DNA of 17,040 bases from Firmicutes bacterium UBA3932 (GCA_002385825.1 DGEG01000035.1:1511-18550), one strand, 5' to 3'. Numbered from the stretch's first letter, positions 1 to 7,496 are shown. Numbers and translations: made by a program. Notes: generated by a model not told the origin, from the letters alone.

Positions 1-980
1 CCAATAAAGGCGGCTTTATCCGGCCCATTGCCCATAAAACTCTCCTCGTAGCCAAAGTCTGCAGCCATTTTGCAGGCCATATTATATAGTTCGGAGCATG
101 GCACCCCGGGTTTACCTGCTTTGACAATTTCACTCTGTATCTGCAGCGCAGCGCGGTGAGCCTTTTGCAGCTCTTCGGCAGGCTCGCCCAGGTGAAAAAC
201 GCGCGTGCAGTCCACATTGTATCCCTCCAGGGCAGTCACATAGTCAACCAGCACCGGCTCTCCGGCTTTAATTTTTTCCCATCCTGCGTTTTGCGGGTAA
301 GCGGGAGACAATCCCGGCCCCCCGGTAGGACCGTCAAAAAAGCTGGCGCAGGTGATATTTCTTCCGGACATAATATGCCCGAAGAAAACTTCCTGGTTGA
401 ACTGCCGCAGGCGGATCCCGCCCTGATGCCCGTGCCTGCGCAGGAATCGCTCCACTTCCGCGGCAAATTCGACCTCTCTTTGGCCCTCTTTTAAAATCAG
501 CGGTACCTCCTCCAACATTTTCCGGCTCAGCTCCGCGCCTTTTTTAATTATGCTGATTTCGTAGGGGCTTTTACACATGCGCATTTTTTTTATTTCCATG
601 GAGATATCCACTATCTCCAAACCCGAAAAAGCCTGCTGGTAACGCAGGAAAGTATTAACGGGCAGAACGTCCATTTCCATGCCGATCCTTTTTGCCTTAG
701 GAGCAACCGCCCTGAGCAGAGCAGGTAGTTCAGTAAAGCTTTTCTGCAGTTTGATATTTGCTAAAGGTGATTCCCTTTGAGCCCTTGAAAAGCTCTTCGC
801 GACGAGATAGCACGCTTCCCCATCGACCGGGATAATCAGGTGGCCTCTCTGGCAGCTCCCTGTAAAATAAAAAAGATCGATCATCTGGACAATTATGGCC
901 GCATCGATTTCTCTTTTTGCCATCTCTAACTGTAGTTGGCGGATTCTCGCCTCAATTTCTTCCTCCGGTGTGTTTTTCAT
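1..980 (-). CDS. M24-family metallopeptidase (Xaa-Pro aminopeptidase-like), 3' part cut by window edge
   Basis: Reading from ATG at 980 leftward gives 326 uninterrupted codons that run off the window, so the C-terminus is missing. An AGAGGAGG ribosome site lies 7 bases before the ATG. The N-terminal ~135 residues resemble the creatinase N-domain. The C-terminal pita-bread domain shows FGHIMSGRN near residues 200-208 (candidate active-site His202). It also shows VDYVTALEGYNVDCTR, where Asp246 and Asp257 have the 11-residue spacing of the two metal-binding aspartates of this family. The distal His and Glu metal ligands would lie beyond base 1. These enzymes cleave the bond before proline in peptides; some relatives act on creatine or dimethylsulfoniopropionate, so the substrate is open. 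It follows the TIGR04076 gene by about 60 bases, probably in one transcript. Confidence 0.85.
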   Translation of the reverse strand, partial: MKNTPEEEIEARIRQLQLEMAKREIDAAIIVQMIDLFYFTGSCQRGHLIIPVDGEACYLVAKSFSRAQRESPLANIKLQKSFTELPALLRAVAPKAKRIGMEMDVLPVNTFLRYQQAFSGLEIVDISMEIKKMRMCKSPYEISIIKKGAELSRKMLEEVPLILKEGQREVEFAAEVERFLRRHGHQGGIRLRQFNQEVFFGHIMSGRNITCASFFDGPTGGPGLSPAYPQNAGWEKIKAGEPVLVDYVTALEGYNVDCTRVFHLGEPAEELQKAHRAALQIQSEIVKAGKPGVPCSELYNMACKMAADFGYEESFMGNGPDKAAFI

Positions 981-1042
981 GATTTGCCTCCTCTACTGGG
1001 ACAAAAATTTTTCGTAGTACAGAGAAGGAGAAGCTAAGGGAC

Positions 1043-1324
1043 TTAATCCCTTAGCCTCTTCAGTTCAATGCTGACCGCGTTCCATTTGTCCATACAATCG
1101 AGATAGACGGTGTCTACATCCCCCCACTCGGGAGGGAAACTTCCCCCCATCTGCAGCATAACAACATAAGGATAAATACCGTGATAGAAAGCGCCGCATA
1201 ATCCTCCTGTATTATGCATGCTCAATTCCATCTGGTCCCCAACCTTATGGCCGGCGCTGCATGTGCCCTTGACCTCCTTGATCGTTCCGACAACAGTATA
1301 CCCGATTTTTTTCTCGCTGCCCAT
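1043..1324 (-). CDS. TIGR04076 family small protein
   Basis: This 93-residue protein has the pattern I associate with the TIGR04076 family: an N-terminal beta strand (GYTVVGTIKEV), then CSAGHKVGDQMEL around residues 22-34, a GLCGAFYHGIYPYVVMLQMGG core around 41-61, and a Cys-containing C-terminal strand. The family has no established function known to me. Conserved Cys and His residues suggest metal binding, which is inference. The start is well set: AAGGAGG lies 7 bases upstream of the ATG. It sits between the hydrolase and the M24 peptidase on the same strand. Confidence 0.8.
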   Translation of the reverse strand: MGSEKKIGYTVVGTIKEVKGTCSAGHKVGDQMELSMHNTGGLCGAFYHGIYPYVVMLQMGGSFPPEWGDVDTVYLDCMDKWNAVSIELKRLRD

Positions 1325-1348
1325 TTTTGCTCCTCCTTGGTATAGCTA

Positions 1349-1377
1349 ATTATGAAAATCGGATAAGCATTCTCCAA
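1349..1377 (-). promoter_or_regulatory. weak candidate sigma-A promoter for TIGR04076/M24 genes
   Basis: On the minus strand TTGGAG (1377-1372) and CATAAT (1354-1349) are separated by 17 bases, ahead of the start at 1324. The -10 matches at five of six positions and the -35 at three of six. This is a weak call. Confidence 0.3.
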
Positions 1378-1441
1378 AACAATATCTATATTTATGTTCA
1401 ATTTCCGCTATTAAAAATCCTGCCAACCTTCAGATACAGTT

Positions 1442-2233
1442 TTACAATTTGCCGGCGGATATGTTTTTAAACCATTCCAGGCATTCTGAGACAGCTTCCC
1501 GGTTCTTGCGCAACTGGTGGGCTGCTCCCGGGATAATCAAAAGCTTTTTAGGCTCCCCGGCCTGCTCGAAAAGTTTAAGAGCATGCTGGTAAGGGATTAA
1601 TTCGTCGCCGGTTCCGTGAACGATAAATAACGGCCTCGGGGATATCCGGGCAACATAAGACAGCGGTCTAACAGAGTGGAGGCCTTTAAGCCACGCTACG
1701 GGGTCAGCAGGAAAGTGACTGTCCCTGATAATACCTGTAGTGCGAAAGCGGGCAATAATACCATCCAGATCCTTTAAAGTGAACAGGCTCTCAAACTCTG
1801 CCGGGCAAGCTGCCAGCGCGACAGCCTTCACTCGCTGATCAGTCGAGGCGACATAAGTGGAAACGGCAGCCCCCGCACTGAAGCCCCAAAGGTAAAAACT
1901 GTCATAGATGTCACGTTTTTCCCAGTAGTCCAGTACAGCGATCAGATCACGCCCCCAACCGGGGAGGGAAAAATTCCCCTCACTTTCCCCTGTGCCGCGA
2001 AAATTGAAATGAAAACAGTGAAACCCTTCTTCTGTGCAGCGCTCGGCCAGAGCGGGGTAGCCCCCGTCCACGTCCTTACCGGAGTCTTTTTCCCCGGGAG
2101 AAGTATTACTGCGGGGGATACCGTGACACAAAATTAGCAGTGGCCCTTTCCGTGCATACTCTTTACCGGGCCGGTAAGCACGTCCAACCAGGATGCCCCC
2201 TTCCGCCCCGATCTTTATCTCCTCAACATTCAT
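1442..2233 (-). CDS. alpha/beta-hydrolase fold protein (esterase/peptidase-like)
   Basis: This 263-residue serine hydrolase has no signal peptide, so it should be cytoplasmic. All landmarks of the fold are present: oxyanion strand CHGIPRS near residues 36-42, FNFRGTGESEG near 77-86, nucleophile elbow GFSAG at 117-121 with Ser119, acid Asp210 in HGTGDE, and catalytic His239 in GAAHQ. The ATG at 2233 has GGAAGGTGA upstream. It resembles the small bacterial dienelactone-hydrolase/prolyl-oligopeptidase-like hydrolases. The natural substrate cannot be told from the sequence. It is transcribed divergently from the DedA gene. Confidence 0.85.
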   Translation of the reverse strand: MNVEEIKIGAEGGILVGRAYRPGKEYARKGPLLILCHGIPRSNTSPGEKDSGKDVDGGYPALAERCTEEGFHCFHFNFRGTGESEGNFSLPGWGRDLIAVLDYWEKRDIYDSFYLWGFSAGAAVSTYVASTDQRVKAVALAACPAEFESLFTLKDLDGIIARFRTTGIIRDSHFPADPVAWLKGLHSVRPLSYVARISPRPLFIVHGTGDELIPYQHALKLFEQAGEPKKLLIIPGAAHQLRKNREAVSECLEWFKNISAGKL

Positions 2234-2256
2234 AATTCATCACCTTCCTGTCTACA

Positions 2257-2265
2257 ATTATAGCA
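2257..2265 (-). promoter_or_regulatory. extended -10 promoter for the hydrolase gene
   Basis: The minus strand reads TGCTATAAT at 2265-2257, an extended -10 (TGnTATAAT). It predicts a transcript start about 15-20 bases before the hydrolase ATG. No good -35 is seen at 17 bases, as is usual for extended -10 promoters. The rest of 2234-2489 holds no gene that I can support. Confidence 0.5.
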
Positions 2266-2489
2266 TTTAAATTCAAGCACAGGCGTAAATGTTAATTTTC
2301 CAGCCAAAAAGGTTTTAATGTGAAAAAAAATCTGTTAAAATATAGTAGTCTAAACAATTCCGTATTACCCGGCCGTTTTTCCAAGATATTCAGCTTATAC
2401 TGACATTTAGAGCTTTTATTGATGGAGCTTCTACTGATGGCAGTATTTACAAGTTCTTAATGGTGCCTGGCCGGTAAGGAGAATCAAGC

Positions 2490-3239
2490 ATGGAAGAGCT
2501 TTCTATGCAGTTTATTAATTATTTCAATATGCTGCTGCACAGATATGGCGCCTGGGGGCTGGGAATCAGCATGTTTGCTGAAAGTATCGGCATTCCTTTT
2601 TCTTCCACTTTTTTTATAGTTACGGCATGGACACTTCTGGAAAAAGGAAAGCTCTCTATCTGGCAGATAGTAGGCATCGCCACACTTGGGATTGCCCTGG
2701 GGAGCACCCTCAGCTATGCAGCCGGTTATTACAGCAAAAAACTGGGGAAAGTGCTCTGGTTGCGTTTTAATAAGCGGCATTATCTAACTATCGGCTACCA
2801 GTTGCCGTCGCTGGATCATGCCAAGGCAACACGTTTACATAAAATTAACCTCTATATCAAAAAATATGGTTTTTTATCCGTACTGCTGGCCCAAATTTTT
2901 GGATTTACACGCACATTTATCTCCTTCCCGGCAGGCTTACTGGAGATCAACTTCTGGCATTTTTTAATCTTCACCGCCGCCGGAGGAGCGATCTTTTCTT
3001 TTCTGGCTGTTCTGGGAAGTATGATCATAACCAAATTCATGTCTTTTATTGTATCTTATTCATACATACTTTTTTTTATCATTATTGCCGCCGCCATTGC
3101 AGGGATAATTGTATATACGAAACTTTCCGGCCGCAGCCATGCTACCGGGGAAAGTGAGGCTACCGGGGAAAGTGAGGCCGAATCCCAACATTCGGAGGGT
3201 AACCAAGAAAACTCTCCGACGGAGCATCATTGCTCCTGA
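2490..3239 (+). CDS. DedA-family (SNARE-associated/VTT domain) membrane protein
   Basis: A 249-residue inner-membrane protein of the DedA family, whose members are implicated in lipid-carrier recycling (undecaprenyl phosphate), polymyxin resistance and membrane homeostasis. Seen here: the family start FAESIGIPFSSTFF (residues ~26-39), a re-entrant and transmembrane stretch (~49-75), the signature ending in TRTFISFPAG (~140-152), and two C-terminal hydrophobic helices (~155-205). The family's usual GRFIPG before R is replaced by AQIFGFTR, so it is a divergent branch. The tail after ~residue 215 is a hydrophilic Ser/Glu/Thr-rich extension containing an exact 18-base tandem duplication. TAAGGAG precedes the ATG by about 9 bases. 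A second ATG at 2505 is possible but less well placed. Confidence 0.85.
   Translation: MEELSMQFINYFNMLLHRYGAWGLGISMFAESIGIPFSSTFFIVTAWTLLEKGKLSIWQIVGIATLGIALGSTLSYAAGYYSKKLGKVLWLRFNKRHYLTIGYQLPSLDHAKATRLHKINLYIKKYGFLSVLLAQIFGFTRTFISFPAGLLEINFWHFLIFTAAGGAIFSFLAVLGSMIITKFMSFIVSYSYILFFIIIAAAIAGIIVYTKLSGRSHATGESEATGESEAESQHSEGNQENSPTEHHCS
3141..3176 (+). repeat. 18-base perfect tandem duplication in the dedA tail
   Basis: Two identical 18-base units (3141-3158 and 3159-3176) encode ATGESE twice in frame, within the hydrophilic C-terminal tail. This looks like recent replication slippage and is probably tolerated because the tail is unstructured. Confidence 0.9.
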
Positions 3240-3259
3240 CATTATCCGGTAGCAGCCGA

Positions 3260-3285
3260 GGAATTCCTGCGCGGGCGGGAATTCC
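3260..3285 (+). terminator. hairpin after dedA
   Basis: GGAATTCC at 3260-3267 and 3278-3285 can pair across a 10-base GC-rich loop, 20 bases past the dedA stop. There is no T tract, so termination is uncertain. The hairpin ends just before the tRNA promoter. Confidence 0.4.
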
Positions 3286-3287
3286 GC

Positions 3288-3316
3288 TTGACATCCTTCC
3301 CTTAAAGCTTTATAAT
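3288..3316 (+). promoter_or_regulatory. perfect sigma-A promoter for tRNA-Val
   Basis: TTGACA at 3288-3293, a spacer of exactly 17 bases, then TATAAT at 3311-3316. Both boxes match consensus completely. The predicted start, about 3323, lies roughly 13 bases before the mature tRNA 5' end. Confidence 0.9.
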
Positions 3317-3335
3317 TTTTTTAGTATTAAAATAC

Positions 3336-3410
3336 GGGGCTGTAGCTCAGGGGGAGAGCGCTTGACTCACATTCAAGAGGTCCAGGGTTCAAATCCCTGC
3401 AGCCCCACCA
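3336..3410 (+). tRNA. tRNA-Val (anticodon CAC)
   Basis: A complete cloverleaf: acceptor GGGGCTG/CAGCCCC (3336-3342 with 3400-3406), D arm GCTC/GAGC with a 7-base loop, anticodon stem CTTGA/TCAAG (3361-3365 with 3373-3377) with loop CTCACAT. The anticodon CAC is at 3368-3370 and reads the Val codon GTG. The T arm is CAGGG/CCCTG with TTCAAAT loop, followed by discriminator A3407 and genomically encoded CCA. Its 3' end is duplicated at 16249-16275, which marks it as a likely integration target. Confidence 0.95.
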
Positions 3411-3412
3411 CG
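3386..3412 (+). repeat. candidate attachment site (left) at the tRNA-Val 3' end
   Basis: These 27 bases run from the T arm through CCA plus two bases. They recur at 16249-16275 with a single mismatch (C3406 to T16269). A direct repeat of a tRNA 3' end on either side of an accessory region is the usual footprint of tyrosine-recombinase integration. No recombinase gene is visible between the copies. Confidence 0.6.
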
Positions 3413-3419
3413 AAAAATG

Positions 3420-3438
3420 GGCACTCACAATGAGTGCC
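3420..3438. terminator. bidirectional hairpin terminator between tRNA-Val and hypA-A
   Basis: A perfect 8-bp stem GGCACTCA/TGAGTGCC has a 3-base CAA loop. On the plus strand it is followed by ATTTATAT (end of the tRNA transcript). On the minus strand it is followed by CATTTTT (end of the regulator/Fe-S A/hypA-A transcript). A second small hairpin AGCTCC/GGAGCT (3458-3463 with 3472-3477) lies between it and the hypA-A stop. Confidence 0.7.
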
Positions 3439-3501
3439 ATTTATATAGCAATGCTACAGCTCCTTTTCTTAGGAGCTTATTTCTTTATGCTTGCGGGTAC
3501 G

Positions 3502-3843
3502 CTAGACGATCTGAATTTCCTTTATGATGACTTCCTTGCCGGAAAGCAACTCCCAATTTCGACTTTCACACACCGGACATTGATATTCGTGATGGACAAC
3601 ATTGAATACCTTTTTACAGTTCCGGCAGATAGCGTTGGCAGGAAGCGTCTCTATCATGAGTTCAGCATCCGAAAGTAGGGTATCCGATACCGCCGCAGGA
3701 TAACACACTTCCACGAGCTCCGGCACCAGTGGTGAAAGCTCTCCGATCTGCAGTACGATGCGAGTGACCTTGTTGGCCTTTTCCTCATGGGCACGCCTGT
3801 CTGCAATACGGACAATCTCTAGCACAACGCCCAATTCGTGCAT
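3502..3843 (-). CDS. HypA/HybF-type nickel metallochaperone, copy A
   Basis: A 113-residue HypA paralogue. In this family the N-terminal Met-His-Glu (amino group, His2) binds nickel for delivery to NiFe enzymes, and two CxxC pairs bind structural zinc. Seen here: MHELG at the start, IGELSPLVPE near 33-42, and zinc knuckle Cys73/Cys76 and Cys89/Cys92. An in-frame GTG at 3852 would add three residues and bury His2, but it falls inside the AGAAGGTGG ribosome site of the ATG at 3843, so I use the ATG. The gene begins 31 bases after Fe-S protein A and ends that transcript. It is clearly diverged from copies B and C. No hydrogenase gene is nearby, so the nickel client is unknown. Confidence 0.9.
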   Translation of the reverse strand: MHELGVVLEIVRIADRRAHEEKANKVTRIVLQIGELSPLVPELVEVCYPAAVSDTLLSDAELMIETLPANAICRNCKKVFNVVHHEYQCPVCESRNWELLSGKEVIIKEIQIV

Positions 3844-3874
3844 ATACGCCACCTTCTATAGGCAGGTTCTAGCA

Positions 3875-4864
3875 TCACCGTTCTACGATGCTAATCGCGC
3901 CATTTTTGCAATAAATGCAGCATAATCCACAGCCGATACAGCGTGCCCCATTGACCTGCCAACTGCCCTCTGCCGCTCCGATCGCCTTTGCCGGGCATTC
4001 CGCCTCGCAGTGTCCACAGCCAGTACATAGTGCCACATCTATCTGTGCCAGGTATTTTGAAGCCGGTTCTTCCCGCCGGATGCTCCCGGGCAACACGGTT
4101 CGCATGGCGATACAGCAACATGGGCAGCAGCTGCAGATGAAATACGAATCATCCCCGCTCATGGCGTGGCTGATCTCAAAATATAGTCCCTCCTCACGGC
4201 TACGCTCAAGTACCTGCACAGCCTCCTCGAAGCTGACGTAATGGGCACGTCCGGTACGAACATAGTATTTTGATAGCGGTCCCACCTGTATGCAGACATC
4301 CTTTATGGTGTGTCCACAGGCCTGTCCGAGCTTTTCCTTGGCCGTCCGGCAGAGACAGTCGCTAAGTGAGAATACCGAACCTTTTTTTAGGTAGTACATG
4401 GCTTCCTCAAAGGAGGAGTGATAAATTTTGGCCTCCACCGGTGTGTTCATTACTATCGTCCGCTCACCACCATAAATAAAGTCGTTGAGCTCATCAACAT
4501 ATTCCTGCAAATAGCGAGATATCTCATCGTCCAAATATTCACTATACAATGATTCCATGATTCCCGGGCAGAAGGGCAGCAGGCTGTAGATATCTTCGCC
4601 CCCGTTGTTATCTACAAAAGCCACGCCCTTTTTAGCGAGGTTGAACAACAACTTCCTCGCCGTCTCCGGGTCCATCCCCGCCTTTTTTGCGAACGCCTCC
4701 ACTCCTATGGGGTCTGCTCCAAGCAGCAGTGCAGCCTGTGCCTGCTCCTCTGTGAGTAACCGCCTAAATATCTTTACAAAGGGGCGGTTTTCGTCATGCT
4801 TTTTGTGATAGGGGTTTTTGTGCATGCTGTCAATGTAGTCAGCCAATTGTATATAAACGTTCAT
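3875..4864 (-). CDS. Fe-S protein A: six-cysteine domain plus two 4Fe-4S motifs, paired with hypA-A
   Basis: A 329-residue, cytoplasmic-looking protein. Residues ~30-95 resemble a winged-helix/oligomerisation module. The middle carries the signature shared with the other two Fe-S proteins here: Cys170/Cys172 in CLCR, Cys191, then a dense block CSCCPCCC at 244-251 with six Cys in eight residues. The C-terminus is a two-cluster ferredoxin: C280/283/286/290 and C309/312/315/319. The role is probably electron transfer or metal-centre assembly; the exact function is unknown. Its ATG overlaps the regulator's TGA by four bases (ATGA), indicating translational coupling, and hypA-A follows 31 bases later. 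An ordinary polyferredoxin is possible, but the extra cysteines argue for a further metal site. Confidence 0.85.
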   Translation of the reverse strand: MNVYIQLADYIDSMHKNPYHKKHDENRPFVKIFRRLLTEEQAQAALLLGADPIGVEAFAKKAGMDPETARKLLFNLAKKGVAFVDNNGGEDIYSLLPFCPGIMESLYSEYLDDEISRYLQEYVDELNDFIYGGERTIVMNTPVEAKIYHSSFEEAMYYLKKGSVFSLSDCLCRTAKEKLGQACGHTIKDVCIQVGPLSKYYVRTGRAHYVSFEEAVQVLERSREEGLYFEISHAMSGDDSYFICSCCPCCCIAMRTVLPGSIRREEPASKYLAQIDVALCTGCGHCEAECPAKAIGAAEGSWQVNGARCIGCGLCCIYCKNGAISIVER

Positions 4865-6417
4865 TCGTCAAACCACCCGACCTTTTTAAGCCTTTGGAGC
4901 AAATAGGAACAACTAAACATAAGGAGCATCTTGGGATCATCGAGCTCGATGTCGAAAAGTTCTTTGGCGCGTCTTATGCGGTAAGATACCGTGTTTCTAT
5001 GGATAAAAAGTTTATTGGCGGTCTCCTCTAGATTTTTTTCAAATAATATATAGTAATATAGCGTCTCGAAATACTGAGTATCGTTTCTAGCATCGTATTC
5101 AATAATTTCAGCACACTGGCGTCCTATATAGCTGTCAATGGTGTTTCTTTTAAGCCCATTTAACATAAGGTCGTAAATCTTGTAATCGTCATAGAATACA
5201 ACACAGGCTGAGGGTTCCAGTTTGGCCGCCAGCTTCAGCGTACGCTTTGCTTGTCCCCACGCTGTCTGCAATGAGATCAGATTGGAAAACTGGTCGCTGA
5301 CACCTATGCGGAGCTTGTTTTCCTCAAAAAACTTTCTATTGGAACCGAGTTTTTCCATCATCTGTTTTTGCGTCATGGCACTCTGGACAAGAACTACCGC
5401 GTCGTTGTTATAGCTTACGCTAATAACGTTTTTAAAGATCGAACTGATATGATCACGCAGGCGTCCTGCCTGCAAACCAAAGGGATTTTGGTAGTAATGC
5501 CCGATGTCTATCACCAGTATATAATACTCGCCCGAGGGCTTCATCCCTGTGACCCTCATACGGTCTTCAAGAATTGTTTTATCTGTTAATTTGCCGCTGA
5601 GGCAGTCCAATAGTAAACTGGCATAATCTGAGTTGAGTGCATCACCCATCTTGTCTATGGATATTATTCTTGCAATAAGCCGCGCCGCTACCTGTAACAG
5701 GCTTACGCTGCGATCCGAAAAGGGTTCACAGGCCTCAATAGAAAGCAGATAGCCTACACACTCCTTGTCTGCACAGAGTCGGGAAATGCAGTGCCTGTGA
5801 TGACTGACAATGCAACCGGAGAAGAAAGGCTCATTGATCTTGCGGCTGTTTTTTATATCATCTATATCGCTGAACATAGAGATATATTCATAGGAGCAGT
5901 ATTGTCGCGAAATGTTGTCATTCCACTGGAAGTCATCCGTAGTGATATCCTTTGAATAGGCCAAAACCTTGTAACTCTTGTCGATCACCATCACCGGGTT
6001 ACCAACCAGCCGGGCAGTATGCTCTATTATCTCATTGAGGCCGCTTTGGGAGAGGAAGGCATCGAATAGAACGTAGGCATCTTCGAATAGCAGTCTCTGT
6101 GTTTTTATAAGTTGGTTACAGCTCTCGAAAAGGGCATCTGCATCCGTCTCTGAAGGAAATATTATGACGCAGTTCGCCCTGTTATCAGGCAGCCCAAAAC
6201 CCTGCATATCCTCAATTAAAAAGAGCGTCATCCCGGAGAGAAAACGAACAGTGTTCTGCATCTGGGATTCATATCCGATGTAGAGTGTATCCTTTGAAAA
6301 ATCAGTGTTTATGCATATTCTGTCTACCTTTGATACGACAGAGGGGTTTGATGACATGGATAACACTCTGGGCATAAAACTCCTCAGATTCAATATAAGA
6401 TCCTGTATTTGCTCCAT
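4861..6417 (-). CDS. PucR/CdaR-family transcriptional regulator
   Basis: A 518-residue regulator. The C-terminus (about 462-518) is the PucR-type helix-turn-helix NLEETANKLFIHRNTVSYRI, typically found at the extreme C-terminus in this family. A CdaR GGDEF-like region lies around 290-400 (YYILVIDIGHYY) and a PAS/GAF-like sensing region around 125-240 (VMVIDKSYKVLAYSKD). Family members usually respond to small metabolites such as purine breakdown products, sugar diacids or amino acids; the signal here is unknown. An in-frame GTG at 6426 sits directly against AAGGAG, so the ATG at 6417, eight bases from that site, is the likely start. It shares ATGA with Fe-S protein A, so it probably controls that pair and perhaps the facing block. 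Confidence 0.88.
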   Translation of the reverse strand: MEQIQDLILNLRSFMPRVLSMSSNPSVVSKVDRICINTDFSKDTLYIGYESQMQNTVRFLSGMTLFLIEDMQGFGLPDNRANCVIIFPSETDADALFESCNQLIKTQRLLFEDAYVLFDAFLSQSGLNEIIEHTARLVGNPVMVIDKSYKVLAYSKDITTDDFQWNDNISRQYCSYEYISMFSDIDDIKNSRKINEPFFSGCIVSHHRHCISRLCADKECVGYLLSIEACEPFSDRSVSLLQVAARLIARIISIDKMGDALNSDYASLLLDCLSGKLTDKTILEDRMRVTGMKPSGEYYILVIDIGHYYQNPFGLQAGRLRDHISSIFKNVISVSYNNDAVVLVQSAMTQKQMMEKLGSNRKFFEENKLRIGVSDQFSNLISLQTAWGQAKRTLKLAAKLEPSACVVFYDDYKIYDLMLNGLKRNTIDSYIGRQCAEIIEYDARNDTQYFETLYYYILFEKNLEETANKLFIHRNTVSYRIRRAKELFDIELDDPKMLLMFSCSYLLQRLKKVGWFDE

Positions 6418-6440
6418 AGGAAGCACTCCTTCATAATGAT

Positions 6441-6480
6441 TATTGCACTTTTTATAGGGATATTGCCATCACATATTGCC
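6441..6480. repeat. short direct repeats upstream of the PucR-type regulator
   Basis: ATATTGCC occurs at 6460-6467 and 6473-6480, 13 bases apart, and a shorter TATTGC at 6441-6446. They lie 24-63 bases upstream of the regulator start, where an autoregulatory binding site would be expected. No convincing promoter boxes are seen in 6418-6600. Confidence 0.35.
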
Positions 6481-6607
6481 AATTAGCTGTATATTATTTA
6501 TATTCCCCGTATATATCTTATTCCCTGCATACAATATTTTACAATTGATTCCGCCTTTCGATCCCTTACCGGTTTTCTTCATAACCACATCGTATTCAAT
6601 CAACTTG

Positions 6608-6656
6608 AAAAAAAGTCTCTTTTCACACGCTTCATAAGCAAGTTTCAAGAGACTTT
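6608..6656 (-). terminator. terminator at the end of the hypB transcript
   Basis: On the minus strand AAAGTCTCTT (6656-6647) pairs with AAGAGACTTT (6621-6612), and a small GCTT/AAGC inner stem sits in the 25-base loop. A run of T follows. It lies about 57 bases past the hypB stop and separates this block from the regulator transcript. Confidence 0.75.
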
Positions 6657-6712
6657 CTTAAGTTCATTTAAGATTGTACGTTCTTTTTTAGGGAAATAAT
6701 AGAATTCGTGCT

Positions 6713-7387
6713 TTATTTCTGCCATTCCTTTACGCGGTTTCGGAGCCAGTCGCACCATTTGTTGAATCCTTCGCCAGTTTTAGCTGAAATGAATAAAATC
6801 TCGGTGTTAGGATTTCGGTCATGGATCCTCCTTACTACTGCCTCATCGTCAAAATCAAAAATGGACTTTGCATCGATTTTGTTAATGAGCACAAGGTCGC
6901 ATACCTGAAACATAAGCGGATACTTAAGCGGTTTGTCATCGCCCTCAGGAACGCTTAGAATCATGACATTGCAGCTGGCACCAGTATCGAACTCCGCCGG
7001 ACAGACCAGATTGCCGACATTTTCAAGCACTACCAAATCAAGATCCTCTATTCCTAATTCATTTAGACCTTCCCGTGTCATACCCGCATCCATATGGCAC
7101 ATGCCGCCGGTATGAATTTGAATCGATTTCGTGCCGGTAGCAGCGATCTTTTCGGCATCGATGCTTGCATCAATATCCGCTTCCATGACGCCTATCTTCA
7201 TCTCATCTTTTAGCATTTCAATTGTGCGTAGCAGTATTGTGGTCTTACCTGCACCGGGCGAAGACATTAGGTTAACCATGAATGTTTTTTCTTTTTTCAG
7301 ATGTTTACGAAGTTCGTCCGCTGCTTTTTCGTTTTCCGCAAATATGTTCTGCTTGACCTCAATTATTTTTATTTCATTTTTCGGCAT
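6713..7387 (-). CDS. hypB: HypB-type nickel GTPase
   Basis: A 224-residue SIMIBI-class GTPase that, with HypA, delivers nickel during NiFe-hydrogenase maturation. Motifs seen: P-loop SSPGAGKTT (42-50), the G-domain metal site Cys97-His98 in GGMCHMDAGM with Cys129 in ENVGNLVCPAEFD (matching the Cys/His/Cys metal site of E. coli HypB), NKID at 169-172, and SAKTGEG at 201-207. It lacks the N-terminal CxxCGC or His-rich nickel-storage extension of some HypBs. The open frame extends to 7486, but GGGAGGTGAT immediately before the ATG at 7387 sets the start. It is the only HypB beside three HypAs, and the last gene of its block. Confidence 0.93.
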   Translation of the reverse strand: MPKNEIKIIEVKQNIFAENEKAADELRKHLKKEKTFMVNLMSSPGAGKTTILLRTIEMLKDEMKIGVMEADIDASIDAEKIAATGTKSIQIHTGGMCHMDAGMTREGLNELGIEDLDLVVLENVGNLVCPAEFDTGASCNVMILSVPEGDDKPLKYPLMFQVCDLVLINKIDAKSIFDFDDEAVVRRIHDRNPNTEILFISAKTGEGFNKWCDWLRNRVKEWQK

Positions 7388-7454
7388 ATTATCACCTCCC
7401 GCCTTATCTTCCCTATTTATTATCCCGATTATGCCTGCAATTTGAGCCTTTGTA

Positions 7455-7489
7455 GCCGTGCACCCGGGGCGGTTGACCGGGTGCACGGC
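7455..7489. promoter_or_regulatory. perfect 13-bp hairpin between hypA-B and hypB
   Basis: GCCGTGCACCCGG (7455-7467) and its exact reverse complement (7477-7489) flank a 9-base loop. The hairpin starts 7 bases past the hypA-B stop and ends about 67 bases before hypB. There is no T run on either side, so it looks more like an mRNA-stability or processing element than a standard terminator. It could lower or decouple hypB expression. Confidence 0.7.
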
Positions 7490-7496
7490 AGATCAG

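Noticed and set aside
3430..3678. Plus-strand open frame over hypA-A and the tRNA terminator
   Set aside because: It is antisense to a clear HypA with zinc motifs and has no ribosome site of its own or family features.
7388..7486. N-terminal extension of HypB to 7486
   Set aside because: It runs through the intergenic hairpin, and the GGGAGGTGAT site directly before 7387 sets the start.
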